Origin: Bradyrhizobium sp. SRS-191
GTDB taxonomy: Bacteria; Pseudomonadota; Alphaproteobacteria; Rhizobiales; Xanthobacteraceae
Assembly (NCBI RefSeq): GCF_024586915.1
Contig: NZ_JANBVS010000030.1
Span: 1 to 52,471, forward strand
Length of the DNA: 52,471 bases
Direction: 5' to 3'
In this document: positions 7,710 through 16,290 of the stretch, one piece after another
Position numbering within the stretch: position 1 is the first letter of the stretch
Layout: every line of letters begins with the position of its first letter
The notes under the pieces: generated by a model
Database searches by the model: none
Seen by the model: only the letters and a program-made list of their open reading frames with translations
Told to the model about the DNA's origin: nothing
Translations under genes and position numbers: made by a program

Positions 7710-9572
7710 CTAAAACGCCTGGATCAGGCTCTGCATCATGCTTTGGACGACCGACATGATATGGGCGTTGGCCGCGTAGGTGTTCTGGACCTGGATCAGG
7801 TTGGACATCTCGCTGTCCATGTTGACCCCGGCCGTGGCGTTGAACTTTTCCTTCAGCGTGCTGACGACGACGCTCTGGCCCTGGCTGAGCTGTGTCGCGA
7901 GATTGGCGGCGCTGCCCTGCTGACTGACGAACTGCTGCAGATAGCCGTTCACCGTGCCCTGGAACGGCTGCGCAGCCGAGCCGAGGCCGGTCGTCGGCGA
8001 ATAGCTGAAGGTCGCCGAGGTCAACTGCGCGAACATGAAGTCCGATCGCGTCGAGTCGCCGGCCGGCGTCTGCGGCGAGGTCGAATAGGTCGACAGCTTG
8101 GTCGCGTCGTTGAGCAGCGCCGGATTGACGTTGAGCCGCCCGGCGAGCCCGGTCATCTGCGAGCCGGTCGAGGTGATCGCGCCGGTGTAGAGCGCGCCGC
8201 CGTCGGTGAACACCGGCAGCTGGGCATTGCCGCTCGCCAGCGTCTGCACCGTGACCGTCGACGAGGCCGACTTCACCGTCGCCTGGCTGGTGCCGTCATC
8301 GGTGATGCGCAGCGTCGTGCCTGAGGGATTGGCGAACTGCAGATGGGCGGAGCCCAGCGCGGTGTTGAGCTGCGACACCACCGAGGCCATGCCGAGCGAG
8401 AAGTCGACGCCGACATAGGACGGGTTCGCGCCGGTCGCGTTCTGCAACGGCAGCGCGGCGGGATCGTTGACGTTGACGATCTTGACCTGACGCTGGACGT
8501 TGCTGGAATCCGTATAGGTCAGGTTGATCGTGTTGCCGGCGAGCAGGCCCGTGGTCGATACGTCGAAGCCGGCCGGCGGGCCGGTCACGACCGAGCCGGC
8601 CGTCGTCTTGTCCGATAGCGCCGAGGACATCGTCGCGGCGAGCTGGTCGACCTGGGTCTGCGCCTGCACCAGGGTCTGGTCGCGCAGCTTGAGGTCGGCC
8701 GCGATCTGGCCGGAGTTGAGCAGATTGTTGGCGACGACGTCGAGCGACACGCCGTTGGACAGCTTGATGTTGAGCTGCCCGACGCCGCTCTTGGTCGGAT
8801 CGGAGTTGTAGAGCGAGGTGGCGTCGAGCGTGCCGGGCGAGGAGAAGGTGAACTCCGAGGTCAGTCCTGCGCCGACCAGCTGGATGCCCGAATTGGTGAA
8901 TACGCTGACGCCGTTGGTCGCATCGGAGACGACGCGGATGTCGACATATTTGGACAGCGTGTCGATCGCGTTGTCGCGCTGGTCCTGCAAGGTCGCCGCC
9001 AGCGGATCCGACTGGCTGAGGCCCTGCAGCTGCAGGTTCAGTGTGCCGATCTGCTTGATCGCAGCATTCGCCTGCGTCGCCGAATTGCCGATGTCCTGCT
9101 CGACATTGGAGCGCAGGGTCTGGATGCCTTTGGTGGTGGCGTTGAGCTGCTGCGCCAGCCCTTGCGCCGCCGACAACGCGACCGATTGCGCGGACTGGTT
9201 GCTCGGATTGTTCGACAGCGATTGCAGCGCCGTGGTGAAGTTGTTGAGCGCCGTCTCCATCGTGCCGCTGCCGCCTGGCGTGCCGTAGACGCTCTGCAGC
9301 TGGGTCAGGATGTTGGCCATCTGATTGGCATAAGCTCCGCCCGAGGTCTCGGTGCGGAGCTGGTTCTGCACGAACAAGTCGAGCTGGCGGTTGACGCCAG
9401 TCGTCATCACCGTCGAGCCGAAGCCGCCAGAGGCGATCTCGATCTGGTTCGGGTTCTGCGCGACGTAGCCGGGCGTGTTGGCGTTGGCGACGTTCGACGA
9501 GATGATCGAGAGCGCCGCCTGCGTCGAGCGCAGGCCGGACATCGCGGTGGCGAGGGCTGAACTCAAACCCAT
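7710..9572 (-). CDS. flgK: Flagellar hook-associated protein 1 (FlgK)
   Basis: This 620-residue protein is the proximal hook-filament junction subunit. The N-terminus MGLSSALATAMSGLRSTQAAL followed by SNVANANTPGYV is the conserved rod/hook-family motif. The C-terminus MDSEMSNLIQVQNTYAANAHIM is the conserved terminal helix region. Length is normal to slightly long. It lies 44 bases downstream of flgE and 15 bases upstream of flgL, in one transcription unit. No own promoter is needed or seen in the 44-base gap. Confidence 0.93.
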   Translation of the reverse strand: MGLSSALATAMSGLRSTQAALSIISSNVANANTPGYVAQNPNQIEIASGGFGSTVMTTGVNRQLDLFVQNQLRTETSGGAYANQMANILTQLQSVYGTPGGSGTMETALNNFTTALQSLSNNPSNQSAQSVALSAAQGLAQQLNATTKGIQTLRSNVEQDIGNSATQANAAIKQIGTLNLQLQGLSQSDPLAATLQDQRDNAIDTLSKYVDIRVVSDATNGVSVFTNSGIQLVGAGLTSEFTFSSPGTLDATSLYNSDPTKSGVGQLNIKLSNGVSLDVVANNLLNSGQIAADLKLRDQTLVQAQTQVDQLAATMSSALSDKTTAGSVVTGPPAGFDVSTTGLLAGNTINLTYTDSSNVQRQVKIVNVNDPAALPLQNATGANPSYVGVDFSLGMASVVSQLNTALGSAHLQFANPSGTTLRITDDGTSQATVKSASSTVTVQTLASGNAQLPVFTDGGALYTGAITSTGSQMTGLAGRLNVNPALLNDATKLSTYSTSPQTPAGDSTRSDFMFAQLTSATFSYSPTTGLGSAAQPFQGTVNGYLQQFVSQQGSAANLATQLSQGQSVVVSTLKEKFNATAGVNMDSEMSNLIQVQNTYAANAHIMSVVQSMMQSLIQAF

Positions 9573-9616
9573 GTTCGTTTGCCTTATGTCAATTCAACTG
9601 CCACGTGGCCCGCGCG

Positions 9617-11419
9617 TCAGCGCAGCACGTTCAGAAGATCCTGCACCATCGAATTGGCCGTCGTGATCACCTTGGTGTTGGCCGAATAGGCCTGCTGGGT
9701 CACGATCAGCTTGGTGAACTCGTCGGCGATGTCGGTGTTCGAGCCCTCCAGCGAGCCGCCCGAGATCTTGCCGGTCGCGCCGATGATGGCCTGGCCGGAC
9801 TGGTCGGTCGCCTCGTAGGCGCCGCCGTCGAGCGCCTTCAGGTAGTTGGTGCCGTTGAAGTGCGACAGCGTGACCTGCGCCAGGTTGATGGTCTGGCCAT
9901 TGGAGAAGGTGCCGGTCACGATGCCGCTGTTGTTGACGGCGACCGACTGCAGCTGACCGGCGGCGAAGCCGTTCTGCGAGATCTGGTTGATCGTCGCCGA
10001 GCCGATCGTGCTGGCATATTGCGTCAAGGCGCCCGAGGAGATGTTGAGGCTGACCGTGCCGAGCGTCGTGCCGTCGACCACGACGTTGGGAATGGAGATA
10101 TTGGAGGTGGTCGGCGAGACCAGCGAGCCGTCGGAAGCGAACTGGAAATTGGTGCCGACGTTCTGCCAGGCCACCGTCGAGCCGGTGGCGCTGGAGTTGG
10201 TCTGATAGAACAGGTTCCAGGTATCCTTGTGGCCGGTGCCGAGCGTCGCGCTGTCGGTCTTGCCCCAGCGCAACTGGACGTTCACCGGCGTGCCCGACGA
10301 GTTGTAGGTCGTCACGGCGCCGCCCGAGATCGTCTCGTTGTTGAAGTTGGTGAGGTCGTTGCCGATCACGATCCCCGTGCCCGCGGCGGAGTTGCGTGGC
10401 AGCGCGACCGGTGTTGTCAAGCCGAGCGCGGTGAATCCCGCGGACGCACTGCTGAGGGTCCAGTCCTCGCCGCTGCCGGAATGCAGTGTGATCTGGCCGG
10501 ACGTGATGGTCGGCTGCACGCCGGTCACGGCGCCGATTTTGGCGAGCAGCGTGCCGACGGAGTCGCCGACGTTGATCTGGGTGCCCGATGCACCGGAGGC
10601 AACGAAGGTGAAGGTGACGACGTCGCCGGCGCTGCCGGTCAGCGTGATGGTGTCGCCGGCGGTGAAATTGCTAGAGATCGAGTCGCCGCTCGCTCCGCTC
10701 AACAATGTCGAGGTCGTGATCTGCGCCGGGACCTTGTTCTGAGCCGTGGCGCCGGTCACGGTCTTGTCGGAGTAGAAATTGGTGCCGACCGGCAGCGGCA
10801 CGTTGGAAAGGTCGGCCGAGTTGAGGCCGCCCGCAGCAACCAGCGTGCCGGTCGCCGCATTGCCGCTCGCGGCTGTCTTCGGCTGCGTCGGCAGGTTGGC
10901 GGCGTACTGGATCGCGGTGGTCGCCTGCGCCGGCACGAAGTTGTTGGCGAACTGCAGCACCGTCGGCACGTTGCCGGTGGCGTTGCCGGTCTTGGCATCG
11001 ACCGCGACGCCCATCAGGTAGTAACCGGCGCCGTTGATCAGGTTGCCGTTGGCGTTGAGCTGGAAGTCGCCGCGACGCGTGTAGTTGGTGACGCCGGTGA
11101 AGACCGGCACGTTGTCGACCACCGACGAGGCCTTCTGCACGTTGAAGAAGCCGTCGCCGTTGATCGCCATGTTGGTGGCGACCGAAGAGGTCGAGACCGT
11201 GCCCTGGGTGGTGATGGTCGCCTTGGCGAAGGCGGTGACGCCGCCGGCGTTCTGCCGGGTCGGGTTGGTGGCGTTCGGGATCAGGTCTTCGAAGCTGGTG
11301 CCGATGCCCTTGTAGCCGGTGGTCGAGGCGTTCGCGATGTTGCCGGAAATGTTCTGCAGCGCGAATGATTGAGCGGACAGGCCGCTCACCGAGGTGTTCA
11401 TCGCGTCGAAGATACCCAT
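9617..11419 (-). CDS. flgE: Flagellar hook protein FlgE
   Basis: This is the hook subunit, 600 residues from the ATG at 11417-11419. That start is chosen because it gives the canonical MGIFDAMNTSVSGLSAQS and has GGAGAG just upstream; the frame is open 23 codons further without a family-like sequence. The motif NIANASTTGYKG is the rod/hook signature, and the C-terminus (TKLIVTQQAYSANTKVITTANSMVQDLL) is typical. Residues about 232-340 hold a module also found in FlgL (NFTAGDTITL, INVGDSVGTLLAKI). It is the first gene of flgE-flgK-flgL, and a near-perfect sigma-54 promoter lies about 65-80 bases upstream of the start. Confidence 0.93.
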   Translation of the reverse strand: MGIFDAMNTSVSGLSAQSFALQNISGNIANASTTGYKGIGTSFEDLIPNATNPTRQNAGGVTAFAKATITTQGTVSTSSVATNMAINGDGFFNVQKASSVVDNVPVFTGVTNYTRRGDFQLNANGNLINGAGYYLMGVAVDAKTGNATGNVPTVLQFANNFVPAQATTAIQYAANLPTQPKTAASGNAATGTLVAAGGLNSADLSNVPLPVGTNFYSDKTVTGATAQNKVPAQITTSTLLSGASGDSISSNFTAGDTITLTGSAGDVVTFTFVASGASGTQINVGDSVGTLLAKIGAVTGVQPTITSGQITLHSGSGEDWTLSSASAGFTALGLTTPVALPRNSAAGTGIVIGNDLTNFNNETISGGAVTTYNSSGTPVNVQLRWGKTDSATLGTGHKDTWNLFYQTNSSATGSTVAWQNVGTNFQFASDGSLVSPTTSNISIPNVVVDGTTLGTVSLNISSGALTQYASTIGSATINQISQNGFAAGQLQSVAVNNSGIVTGTFSNGQTINLAQVTLSHFNGTNYLKALDGGAYEATDQSGQAIIGATGKISGGSLEGSNTDIADEFTKLIVTQQAYSANTKVITTANSMVQDLLNVLR

Positions 11420-11484
11420 ACCATTCTCTCCACATTGACCCGGCGGCCGGTTCGCCCCGGGCCGCGTTTTCGTGGAGAGCTGTC

Positions 11485-11499
11485 GCAATCACCGTGCCA
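11485..11499 (-). promoter_or_regulatory. Sigma-54 (-24/-12) promoter of flgE
   Basis: Read on the minus strand this is TGGCACG-GTGA-TTGC, a complete match to the RpoN consensus TGGCACG-N4-TTGC. The predicted transcription start is near 11473, leaving a leader of about 54 bases before the flgE ATG at 11419. In Caulobacter the hook operons are RpoN- and FlbD-dependent, so context fits. Confidence 0.85.
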
Positions 11500-11575
11500 G
11501 ATGACATTTCGCTGTGGAATCAGCGACTTGAAAAATAACGACGTCAAAAAAGCGGTAGCAAAACTGGTGAACAAT

Positions 11576-11599
11576 TGCCGAGCCGGCAGTTCTTGCCGG
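11576..11599 (-). promoter_or_regulatory. Paired palindromes, probable FlbD/enhancer sites
   Basis: Two overlapping palindromes lie here: TGCCG-AGC-CGGCA (11576-11588) and CCGGCA-GTTCT-TGCCGG (11583-11599). They lie about 80-115 bases upstream of the sigma-54 promoter, the usual distance for a bacterial enhancer-binding protein. They resemble the GC-rich ftr elements bound by FlbD in Caulobacter, as I recall them. The family match has not been tested. Confidence 0.6.
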
Positions 11600-11720
11600 G
11601 CCGGAACGCGCCAAATCACGCTCCGGCTCAGCTGCTCGCGACAGGTGCCGGCGCGTCGTGAAGACCCGCTTTTCAAGGTCTTCAACGGACGCGCGCGGCG
11701 ATCCAGGCGCAGAATTTTCG

Positions 11721-12224
11721 TCAGGTCGAGGACGGGCTCGCCGGGTGGAACACCAGCGACAGGCCGTCCATGCAGTAGCGCAGGCCGGTCGGCTTCGGGC
11801 CGTCGTCGAAGACGTGGCCGAGATGACCGCCGCAGCGGCGGCAGTGCACCTCAGTGCGGACCATGCCGTAGGTCTTGTCCTGGCGGGTGCCGACCGCATT
11901 GTCGAGCGGCTTGAAGAAGCTCGGCCAGCCGGTGCCGCTGTCGAACTTGGTGTCCGAGGAGAACAGCGGCAGGTCGCAGCCGGCGCAGGCGAAGGTGCCC
12001 TTGCGATGCTCCTTCAGAAGCGGGCTGGTCCAGGGCCGCTCGGTGCCTTCCTTGCGCAGGATGTCGAACTGCTCCGGCGTCAGCTGGGCGCGCCACTCCG
12101 CCTCGGTCTTCTCGATCTCGAACTTCTCGGCGGCGCGGGCCGGTGCGGAGCCGCCGAGCCAGCGCAGGGCGGCGAAGCCGAGCAGTCCGGCTGTGGTCGT
12201 GAACATCATGCGTCGGTCGATCAT
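11721..12224 (-). CDS. msrB: Peptide-methionine (R)-S-oxide reductase, exported
   Basis: This 167-residue MsrB reduces methionine-R-sulfoxide in proteins. The catalytic cysteine is C151 in GLRYCMDGLSL, and the structural zinc ligands are two CxxC pairs, C80/C83 and C128/C131. GTGWPSF is the conserved substrate loop. The N-terminus has MIDRR followed by a hydrophobic stretch ending ARAA near residue 32, a probable Tat or Sec signal, so the enzyme should repair periplasmic proteins. A GGAG lies 9 bases before the ATG. It appears monocistronic. Confidence 0.93.
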   Translation of the reverse strand: MIDRRMMFTTTAGLLGFAALRWLGGSAPARAAEKFEIEKTEAEWRAQLTPEQFDILRKEGTERPWTSPLLKEHRKGTFACAGCDLPLFSSDTKFDSGTGWPSFFKPLDNAVGTRQDKTYGMVRTEVHCRRCGGHLGHVFDDGPKPTGLRYCMDGLSLVFHPASPSST

Positions 12225-12318
12225 GGTTGTCTCCGTACGGCGGTGGGTTACCGGATTTACGGATGAGAGTCCGCGAAGTTACGTCGGCCGCGCGGCCTCC
12301 GGCTCACTTTCTTGCGAG

Positions 12319-13746
12319 CTAGCCGCCCTCCCCGGCATCGGGACGACGGGTGAGATCGGACGGCTGCGGCCGCAGCGGCAGCCGCGAGCCTGGCCGCTGC
12401 GCCGCCCTTTGCCGCGCTTCGGCCGCCCTGATCTCGCGGATACGCTCCTGCGCCCTCGCCCGCTCGCGATGCCGCGCCAGGGTACCGGCCGCGGCGGCGC
12501 GGCCGCGGACCCAGAGATTGACGACCTGGCCGGCCACCCGGCCGCTGACGCCGCCGGCCCACACCAGCTCGAACGGCGAGAACAGTTTCCAGCGGTCGTC
12601 GCCGGCGAACATGCCTTGCGCGATCAGCTGTCCGGCCATCGCCGAGGTGTTCATGCCCTGGCGGCCGAAGCCGCTCGCCACCCACAGGCCTTTGCGGAGC
12701 TGGCCGATCTGCGGCATGCCATGCACGGTCTGCCCGGTGACGCCGCCGAAGGTCTCGGTGATCTCGACCCGGCCGAGCTGCGGGAACACGGTGCGGATGC
12801 GGCGCTGCAAGGCGGAGGCAAACCCGCTCGGCCGCGCGTCCCAGGTCGTCTCCGGGCTCGCCCACATCAGGCGATCGCCGTCGACGATGCGGAAATGATC
12901 GATGCCGTCGGTATCGCTGACCGAGCCCTTGAAGGCGATCGCCTCGGCGAGTTGCTCGCCGAGCGGCGCGGTCACGCCGCCATAGCGCCACACCGGCAGC
13001 AGCGTGTCCGACAGCTTCTGCAAGGGCGCGCCGAGATGAATGTTCCCCGCCAGCACGATGTGCGAGGCGCGCATCCGCGCCGACGGCGTCACGATGCGCT
13101 TGCGCACCCCCGAGGCGTCGATGCTGACCACCGGCGTGTCCTCGAAGATCCGCGCCCCCGCCTTGTGCGCCAGCCGCGCCAGCGCATGGACATACTTCCG
13201 GCCGTCGAGCTGGAACGCCCGCGGATAATACACGCCGTGGAAATAGCGGCTGGTCTTGAGCTCGCTGCGGACGCGCTCGACCTGCCAGCCCTCGACCTCG
13301 GTATCGAAATCCTCATGCAGCATCTGAAGCCGGCGGATCAGCGCATCGCCGGCGTCCACATTGGACACCTCGAGCGCGCCCTCGCTCAAGCCGATGCCCG
13401 GCATCGACGCGGCCTGGGTGCGGATGAACTCGGCCCCGTCCCACGACAGCGCCCACAGCGCGCGCGCCCGCTCCAGCCCGACGCGTTCGATCAGGTCCGG
13501 CAGCGCCAGGTCGAACCCGGGCATGATCGTGCCGACCATGGCGCCGGAGGCGTTCCAGCCGACCTGCCGGCCCTCCAGCACCGCGACGCTGGCGCCCTGA
13601 CGCGCCGCGCACAGCGCCGTCGTCAGCCCGGCCAGCCCCGCCCCGACCACGCAGACATCGACGTCGAGGTCGAAATTCAGCCTGGTGCGGGCAATCGCAC
13701 CTGCGGCATCCGCGTCATCGTTCACGCTTGTGAAAGTCTCGCTCAT
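12319..13746 (-). CDS. FAD-dependent oxidoreductase (DAO family)
   Basis: This 475-residue flavoprotein resembles the D-amino-acid-oxidase-like family (DadA, gamma-glutamylputrescine oxidase). The dinucleotide-binding motif VCVVGAGLAGLTTALCAARQ lies near residues 30-50, followed by VLEG. GVTGQTVHGMPQIG and ASGFGRQGMNTSAMAG near the C-terminal part form the second FAD contact. The last ~50 residues are Arg/Ala-rich low-complexity sequence and add nothing to the fold. The substrate is probably an amine or amino acid but cannot be specified. It is divergent from the SixA-like gene with a 105-base gap. Confidence 0.8.
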   Translation of the reverse strand: MSETFTSVNDDADAAGAIARTRLNFDLDVDVCVVGAGLAGLTTALCAARQGASVAVLEGRQVGWNASGAMVGTIMPGFDLALPDLIERVGLERARALWALSWDGAEFIRTQAASMPGIGLSEGALEVSNVDAGDALIRRLQMLHEDFDTEVEGWQVERVRSELKTSRYFHGVYYPRAFQLDGRKYVHALARLAHKAGARIFEDTPVVSIDASGVRKRIVTPSARMRASHIVLAGNIHLGAPLQKLSDTLLPVWRYGGVTAPLGEQLAEAIAFKGSVSDTDGIDHFRIVDGDRLMWASPETTWDARPSGFASALQRRIRTVFPQLGRVEITETFGGVTGQTVHGMPQIGQLRKGLWVASGFGRQGMNTSAMAGQLIAQGMFAGDDRWKLFSPFELVWAGGVSGRVAGQVVNLWVRGRAAAAGTLARHRERARAQERIREIRAAEARQRAAQRPGSRLPLRPQPSDLTRRPDAGEGG

Positions 13747-13851
13747 GGCGTTTTCTTAGCGAACCCTGTGCCGGACGTCATGACGCTTTTAATGGCGATA
13801 AAGAGACGTGGTACAGCCTGACCCAGCCTGACCGATTCGAGACCGGATTCC

Positions 13852-14394
13852 ATGCGCCGATTGATGCTGCTGCGCCACGCCAAGACCGAGACTGACGCGC
13901 CGTCGGGCCGTGACCAGGACCGCCGTCTCGACGAGCGCGGGCACCAGGATGCCGCCATGACCGGCGACTTCCTCGCCAGCCATCCGCCGGTGCCGGACCT
14001 CGTGCTGGTCTCGACCGCGGTGCGGGCGCAGCAGACCTGGGAGCTCGCGCTGGCGGCGATGCAGGACCGCGTCGCCGCGCCGCAGGTCGAATCCGTGCCG
14101 GAGCTCTATGCCGCCGAGCCGATGCAGATCCTGCATCAGATCCGCCTCGCCGCGGCGTTCGATCCCAAACGGCTGCTGGTCGTCGGCCACAATCCCGGGC
14201 TGCACGAGTTGTCGCTGGCGCTGATCGGCCAGGGCGATGCCGAGGCTCGCCAGGAGCTGATGCGCAACATGCCGACATCAGGCCTCGCCATATTCGACTT
14301 CGACACTGAGGATTGGGGCGATGTCAGCTTCGCGCGCGGCCACCTGCTGGCCTTCGTCACGCCGAAGCTGCTCAAGCAGGGCTCGGTCGATTGA
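13852..14394 (+). CDS. SixA-like histidine phosphatase
   Basis: This 180-residue protein is a branch-2-like histidine phosphatase of the SixA/PhoE superfamily. The catalytic RHG-type motif is LLRHAKTE with H9, and the second histidine is in VVGHNPGLHEL. SixA removes phosphate from Hpt domains in phosphorelays, so a regulatory role is plausible; an Hpt protein is encoded 12 kb away, but no link is shown. The ATG at 13852 gives the motif at its usual position. A universal stress protein gene follows by 52 bases and may be cotranscribed. Confidence 0.85.
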   Translation: MRRLMLLRHAKTETDAPSGRDQDRRLDERGHQDAAMTGDFLASHPPVPDLVLVSTAVRAQQTWELALAAMQDRVAAPQVESVPELYAAEPMQILHQIRLAAAFDPKRLLVVGHNPGLHELSLALIGQGDAEARQELMRNMPTSGLAIFDFDTEDWGDVSFARGHLLAFVTPKLLKQGSVD

Positions 14395-14446
14395 CAGGCT
14401 GAGGCCGCCGACGCGTAATGCGGCGGACTGAAGAGGAGGCCTCGCG

Positions 14447-14872
14447 ATGTTCAAATCGATCCTGGTTCCCATCGATCTGGCCGATACCGACCTCGCCAAG
14501 CCCGCGATCGCGACCGCCGCCACCCTGGCGGAGACATGGCAGGGCACGGTGCATCTGCTCAACGTCATGCCGATGACCCCGGTGATGCTCGCCGAATACG
14601 TCCCCGCCGATTTCGACGCCCAGCAGCGCGAGACTGCCGAGGAGGCCCTGTCGATCGTCGCCCGCGAATCCGGCATCCCCACCGAGCGCATCAGCTACAC
14701 CGTGCGCCAGGGCGGCATCTACCACGAGATCCTGGAGGAGGCCGCCAAGGTCCAGGCCGACCTGATCGTCATGACCTCGCACCGCCCGGCCATGCGCACC
14801 TATTTCCTCGGCAGCAATGCGGGGCACGTCGTGCGCTACGCGAAGTGCTCGGTGCTGGTGGTGAGACCGTAG
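14447..14872 (+). CDS. Universal stress protein (UspA family)
   Basis: This 141-residue single-domain Usp protein starts MFKSILVPIDLAD and ends GSNAGHVVRYAKCSVLVVRP, which matches the nucleotide-binding C-terminal signature of ATP-binding Usp proteins. Length is typical. A GAGGAGG ribosome binding site precedes the ATG (AAGAGGAGGCCTCGCG). Such proteins help survival under starvation or oxidative stress, but the ligand and target are unknown. It follows the SixA-like gene in the same direction. Confidence 0.9.
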   Translation: MFKSILVPIDLADTDLAKPAIATAATLAETWQGTVHLLNVMPMTPVMLAEYVPADFDAQQRETAEEALSIVARESGIPTERISYTVRQGGIYHEILEEAAKVQADLIVMTSHRPAMRTYFLGSNAGHVVRYAKCSVLVVRP

Positions 14873-14926
14873 CAACGATCGCATCGCAGTGCTTCGACGT
14901 GGCACAATGAGCCGGTGCCAGTGACT

Positions 14927-15087
14927 GCGCCCTCTCCCCTTGCGGGAGAGGGCATGTAGGAACGTTCGGCCAGCTCGGTTGGGTGAGGGGTATCTCTCAA
15001 CGATTGCAACTCGCGGAGACATACCCCTCACCCAACCGCGTGAATGGATAGGCCGTACATGCCCTCTCCCGCAAGGGGAGAGGGCGC
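14927..15087. repeat. 161-bp intergenic inverted repeat
   Basis: The two ends are inverted copies of GCGCCCTCTCCCCTTGCGGG and neighbouring bases, each itself a hairpin (CCCTCTCCCcttgcGGGAGAGGG style). An inner pair, GGTTGGGTGAGGGGTAT and ATACCCCTCACCCAACC, is also inverted. The element would fold into one long cruciform. It belongs to the palindromic intergenic repeats common in Bradyrhizobium genomes. It fills most of the gap between the Usp gene and the small membrane protein. Confidence 0.8.
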
Positions 15088-15231
15088 TGTATCTGACGGC
15101 GGCTCGGACTCTGCTGATTTGTAGGAAGCAAAAGGATTTCTTCGACACCCGATCCGAGCTTGTTAGAATTGATTTCGATCAGCAGTAGCGCGCGTGATAG
15201 CTATGTTCAATCTGAATGGGGTCGGTCCGAC

Positions 15232-15441
15232 GTGAAACGAGCTTTTCGCATCTCAGGTTGGGTCTATCTAACTGGCGTTGTCCTCATGGCAGCCGTTCTT
15301 CTGGCATTTCGCTACCGGTCCGGGATGCCCAGCTCGCTCCTTGTAGGCATCGCAGCTCACGACCTCATCCTCGCGATCTTCTGGCCCATTCTTGTTATGG
15401 CCATCGCATTGGCCATGCTCGGGTACGTCAACATCGAATAG
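15232..15441 (+). CDS. Small hypothetical membrane protein
   Basis: About 69 residues from the GTG at 15232 (VKRAFRISGWVY); the frame is open back to a TTG at 15160. Two hydrophobic segments are seen: YLTGVVLMAAVLLAF and ILAIFWPILVMAIALAMLGYV. No family is recognised. The ribosome binding site is poor. Base composition is lower in GC than its neighbours, and the gene is bracketed by repeat elements at 14927-15087 and 15445-15589. It may be a recent arrival or not be a gene at all. Confidence 0.4.
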   Translation: MKRAFRISGWVYLTGVVLMAAVLLAFRYRSGMPSSLLVGIAAHDLILAIFWPILVMAIALAMLGYVNIE

Positions 15442-15444
15442 CCT

Positions 15445-15589
15445 CGTAGGGTGGACAAAGGCGAGCCCGGATAAAATTATTAGTCCCGCCTGCCTGAGCG
15501 CGCCGTGCCCACCGTCTTTTTCGGAGAGATTATCGATGGGCACGCCATCGCGCGGCTTGCGCCGCACGATGTCTTTGCCCACCCCACGG
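15445..15589. repeat. Imperfect intergenic inverted repeat
   Basis: GTAGGGTGGACAAAGGC near 15446 is inverted as GTCTTTGCCCACCCCAC near 15571-15586, and an inner pair GTGCCCACCGTC / GATGGGCAC is also inverted. The pattern matches a recurrent Bradyrhizobium-type intergenic repeat containing GGGTGGGCAAAG. It lies between the small membrane protein and the DUF218 gene. Confidence 0.65.
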
Positions 15590-15611
15590 ATTATCAACTA
15601 CGCTTCTCACA

Positions 15612-16277
15612 TCACGGCCACTCCGCAATGAACCCCTTCGCTGTGTAGCTCTCGATCTTGTCCCACTCGCTCAGCACGCGACGACGAAACTCCGGATGTG
15701 TGTGCCACAAATGCCGCGGGACGCCGAAGCCATCGACGGTCAGCAGCATCTTCTCGACCTCGGGCCAGTGCCGCTGCACGGTCATTGCGTAGCGCCGCGC
15801 CGTCCAGCTGTTGCCGAGGCAGATCATGCTACGGACATTGCCGATCCCGAGCGCGCCGTCGATCACCGGCAGCGAGAACAGCACGTTCTCGCCCGTGTTC
15901 ATCGCGCGATCCTCTTCGAGGATATGATCCGCAGGAACGCCGCATTGCACCATGGCGGCCTTGATCAGCGTGCACTCCGACAGATCGCCGCCCGGCGTGA
16001 TCCCGCCGCTGACGATCGCGTGACGGAAATAACCCTGTTGCCAAAGCCTGGCCGCCGTCTCGGCGCGCAGCGCCTCATCGATCCGCGTGCCGAACACGAA
16101 CAGCAGATCCGCCGGCCGCAGCGGCGTGTCGGCAAAATGCCGCGCATTGATGGCGGCAATCTCACTGGCATCGGGCAAGCGCAGTGCGCGATCCTGCAAC
16201 GTGCTTCTTCTCCGGGAGCGGCCACGCATCGTCGCATGACCAGCCAGCGACGCGCGGTCACATTCGGTCACCGACAA
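15612..16277 (-). CDS. YdcF/SanA-like DUF218 protein
   Basis: This 221-residue protein has the DUF218 pattern: DLLFVFGTR near the start of the domain, AIVSGGITPGG, the acidic ILEEDRAMNTGEN, and MICLGNSWTARRYAMTVQRHWP. E. coli YdcF, ElyC and SanA share this fold; some bind nucleotides or affect envelope carbon metabolism, but the reaction is not settled. No membrane anchor is visible, so it resembles the soluble YdcF type. The first ~30 residues are Arg-rich and the true start may be downstream. Confidence 0.75.
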   Translation of the reverse strand: MSVTECDRASLAGHATMRGRSRRRSTLQDRALRLPDASEIAAINARHFADTPLRPADLLFVFGTRIDEALRAETAARLWQQGYFRHAIVSGGITPGGDLSECTLIKAAMVQCGVPADHILEEDRAMNTGENVLFSLPVIDGALGIGNVRSMICLGNSWTARRYAMTVQRHWPEVEKMLLTVDGFGVPRHLWHTHPEFRRRVLSEWDKIESYTAKGFIAEWP

Positions 16278-16290
16278 TGACGTCGCGTGA

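Noticed and set aside
5784..8324. An 846-codon open frame on the plus strand across flgL
   Set aside because: It is the antisense of a well supported flagellar gene; the Arg-rich composition is a GC-rich codon shadow.
11660..11683. GAAGACC/GGTCTTC hairpin near the msrB stop as a terminator
   Set aside because: No T-run follows on the minus strand and the loop is long.
5775..13812. A 14-base identical string, TAAAGAGACGTGGT, at 5775-5788 and 13799-13812, both in intergenic regions
   Set aside because: Several chance 14-base matches are expected in a 52-kb window, and no gene link is clear.
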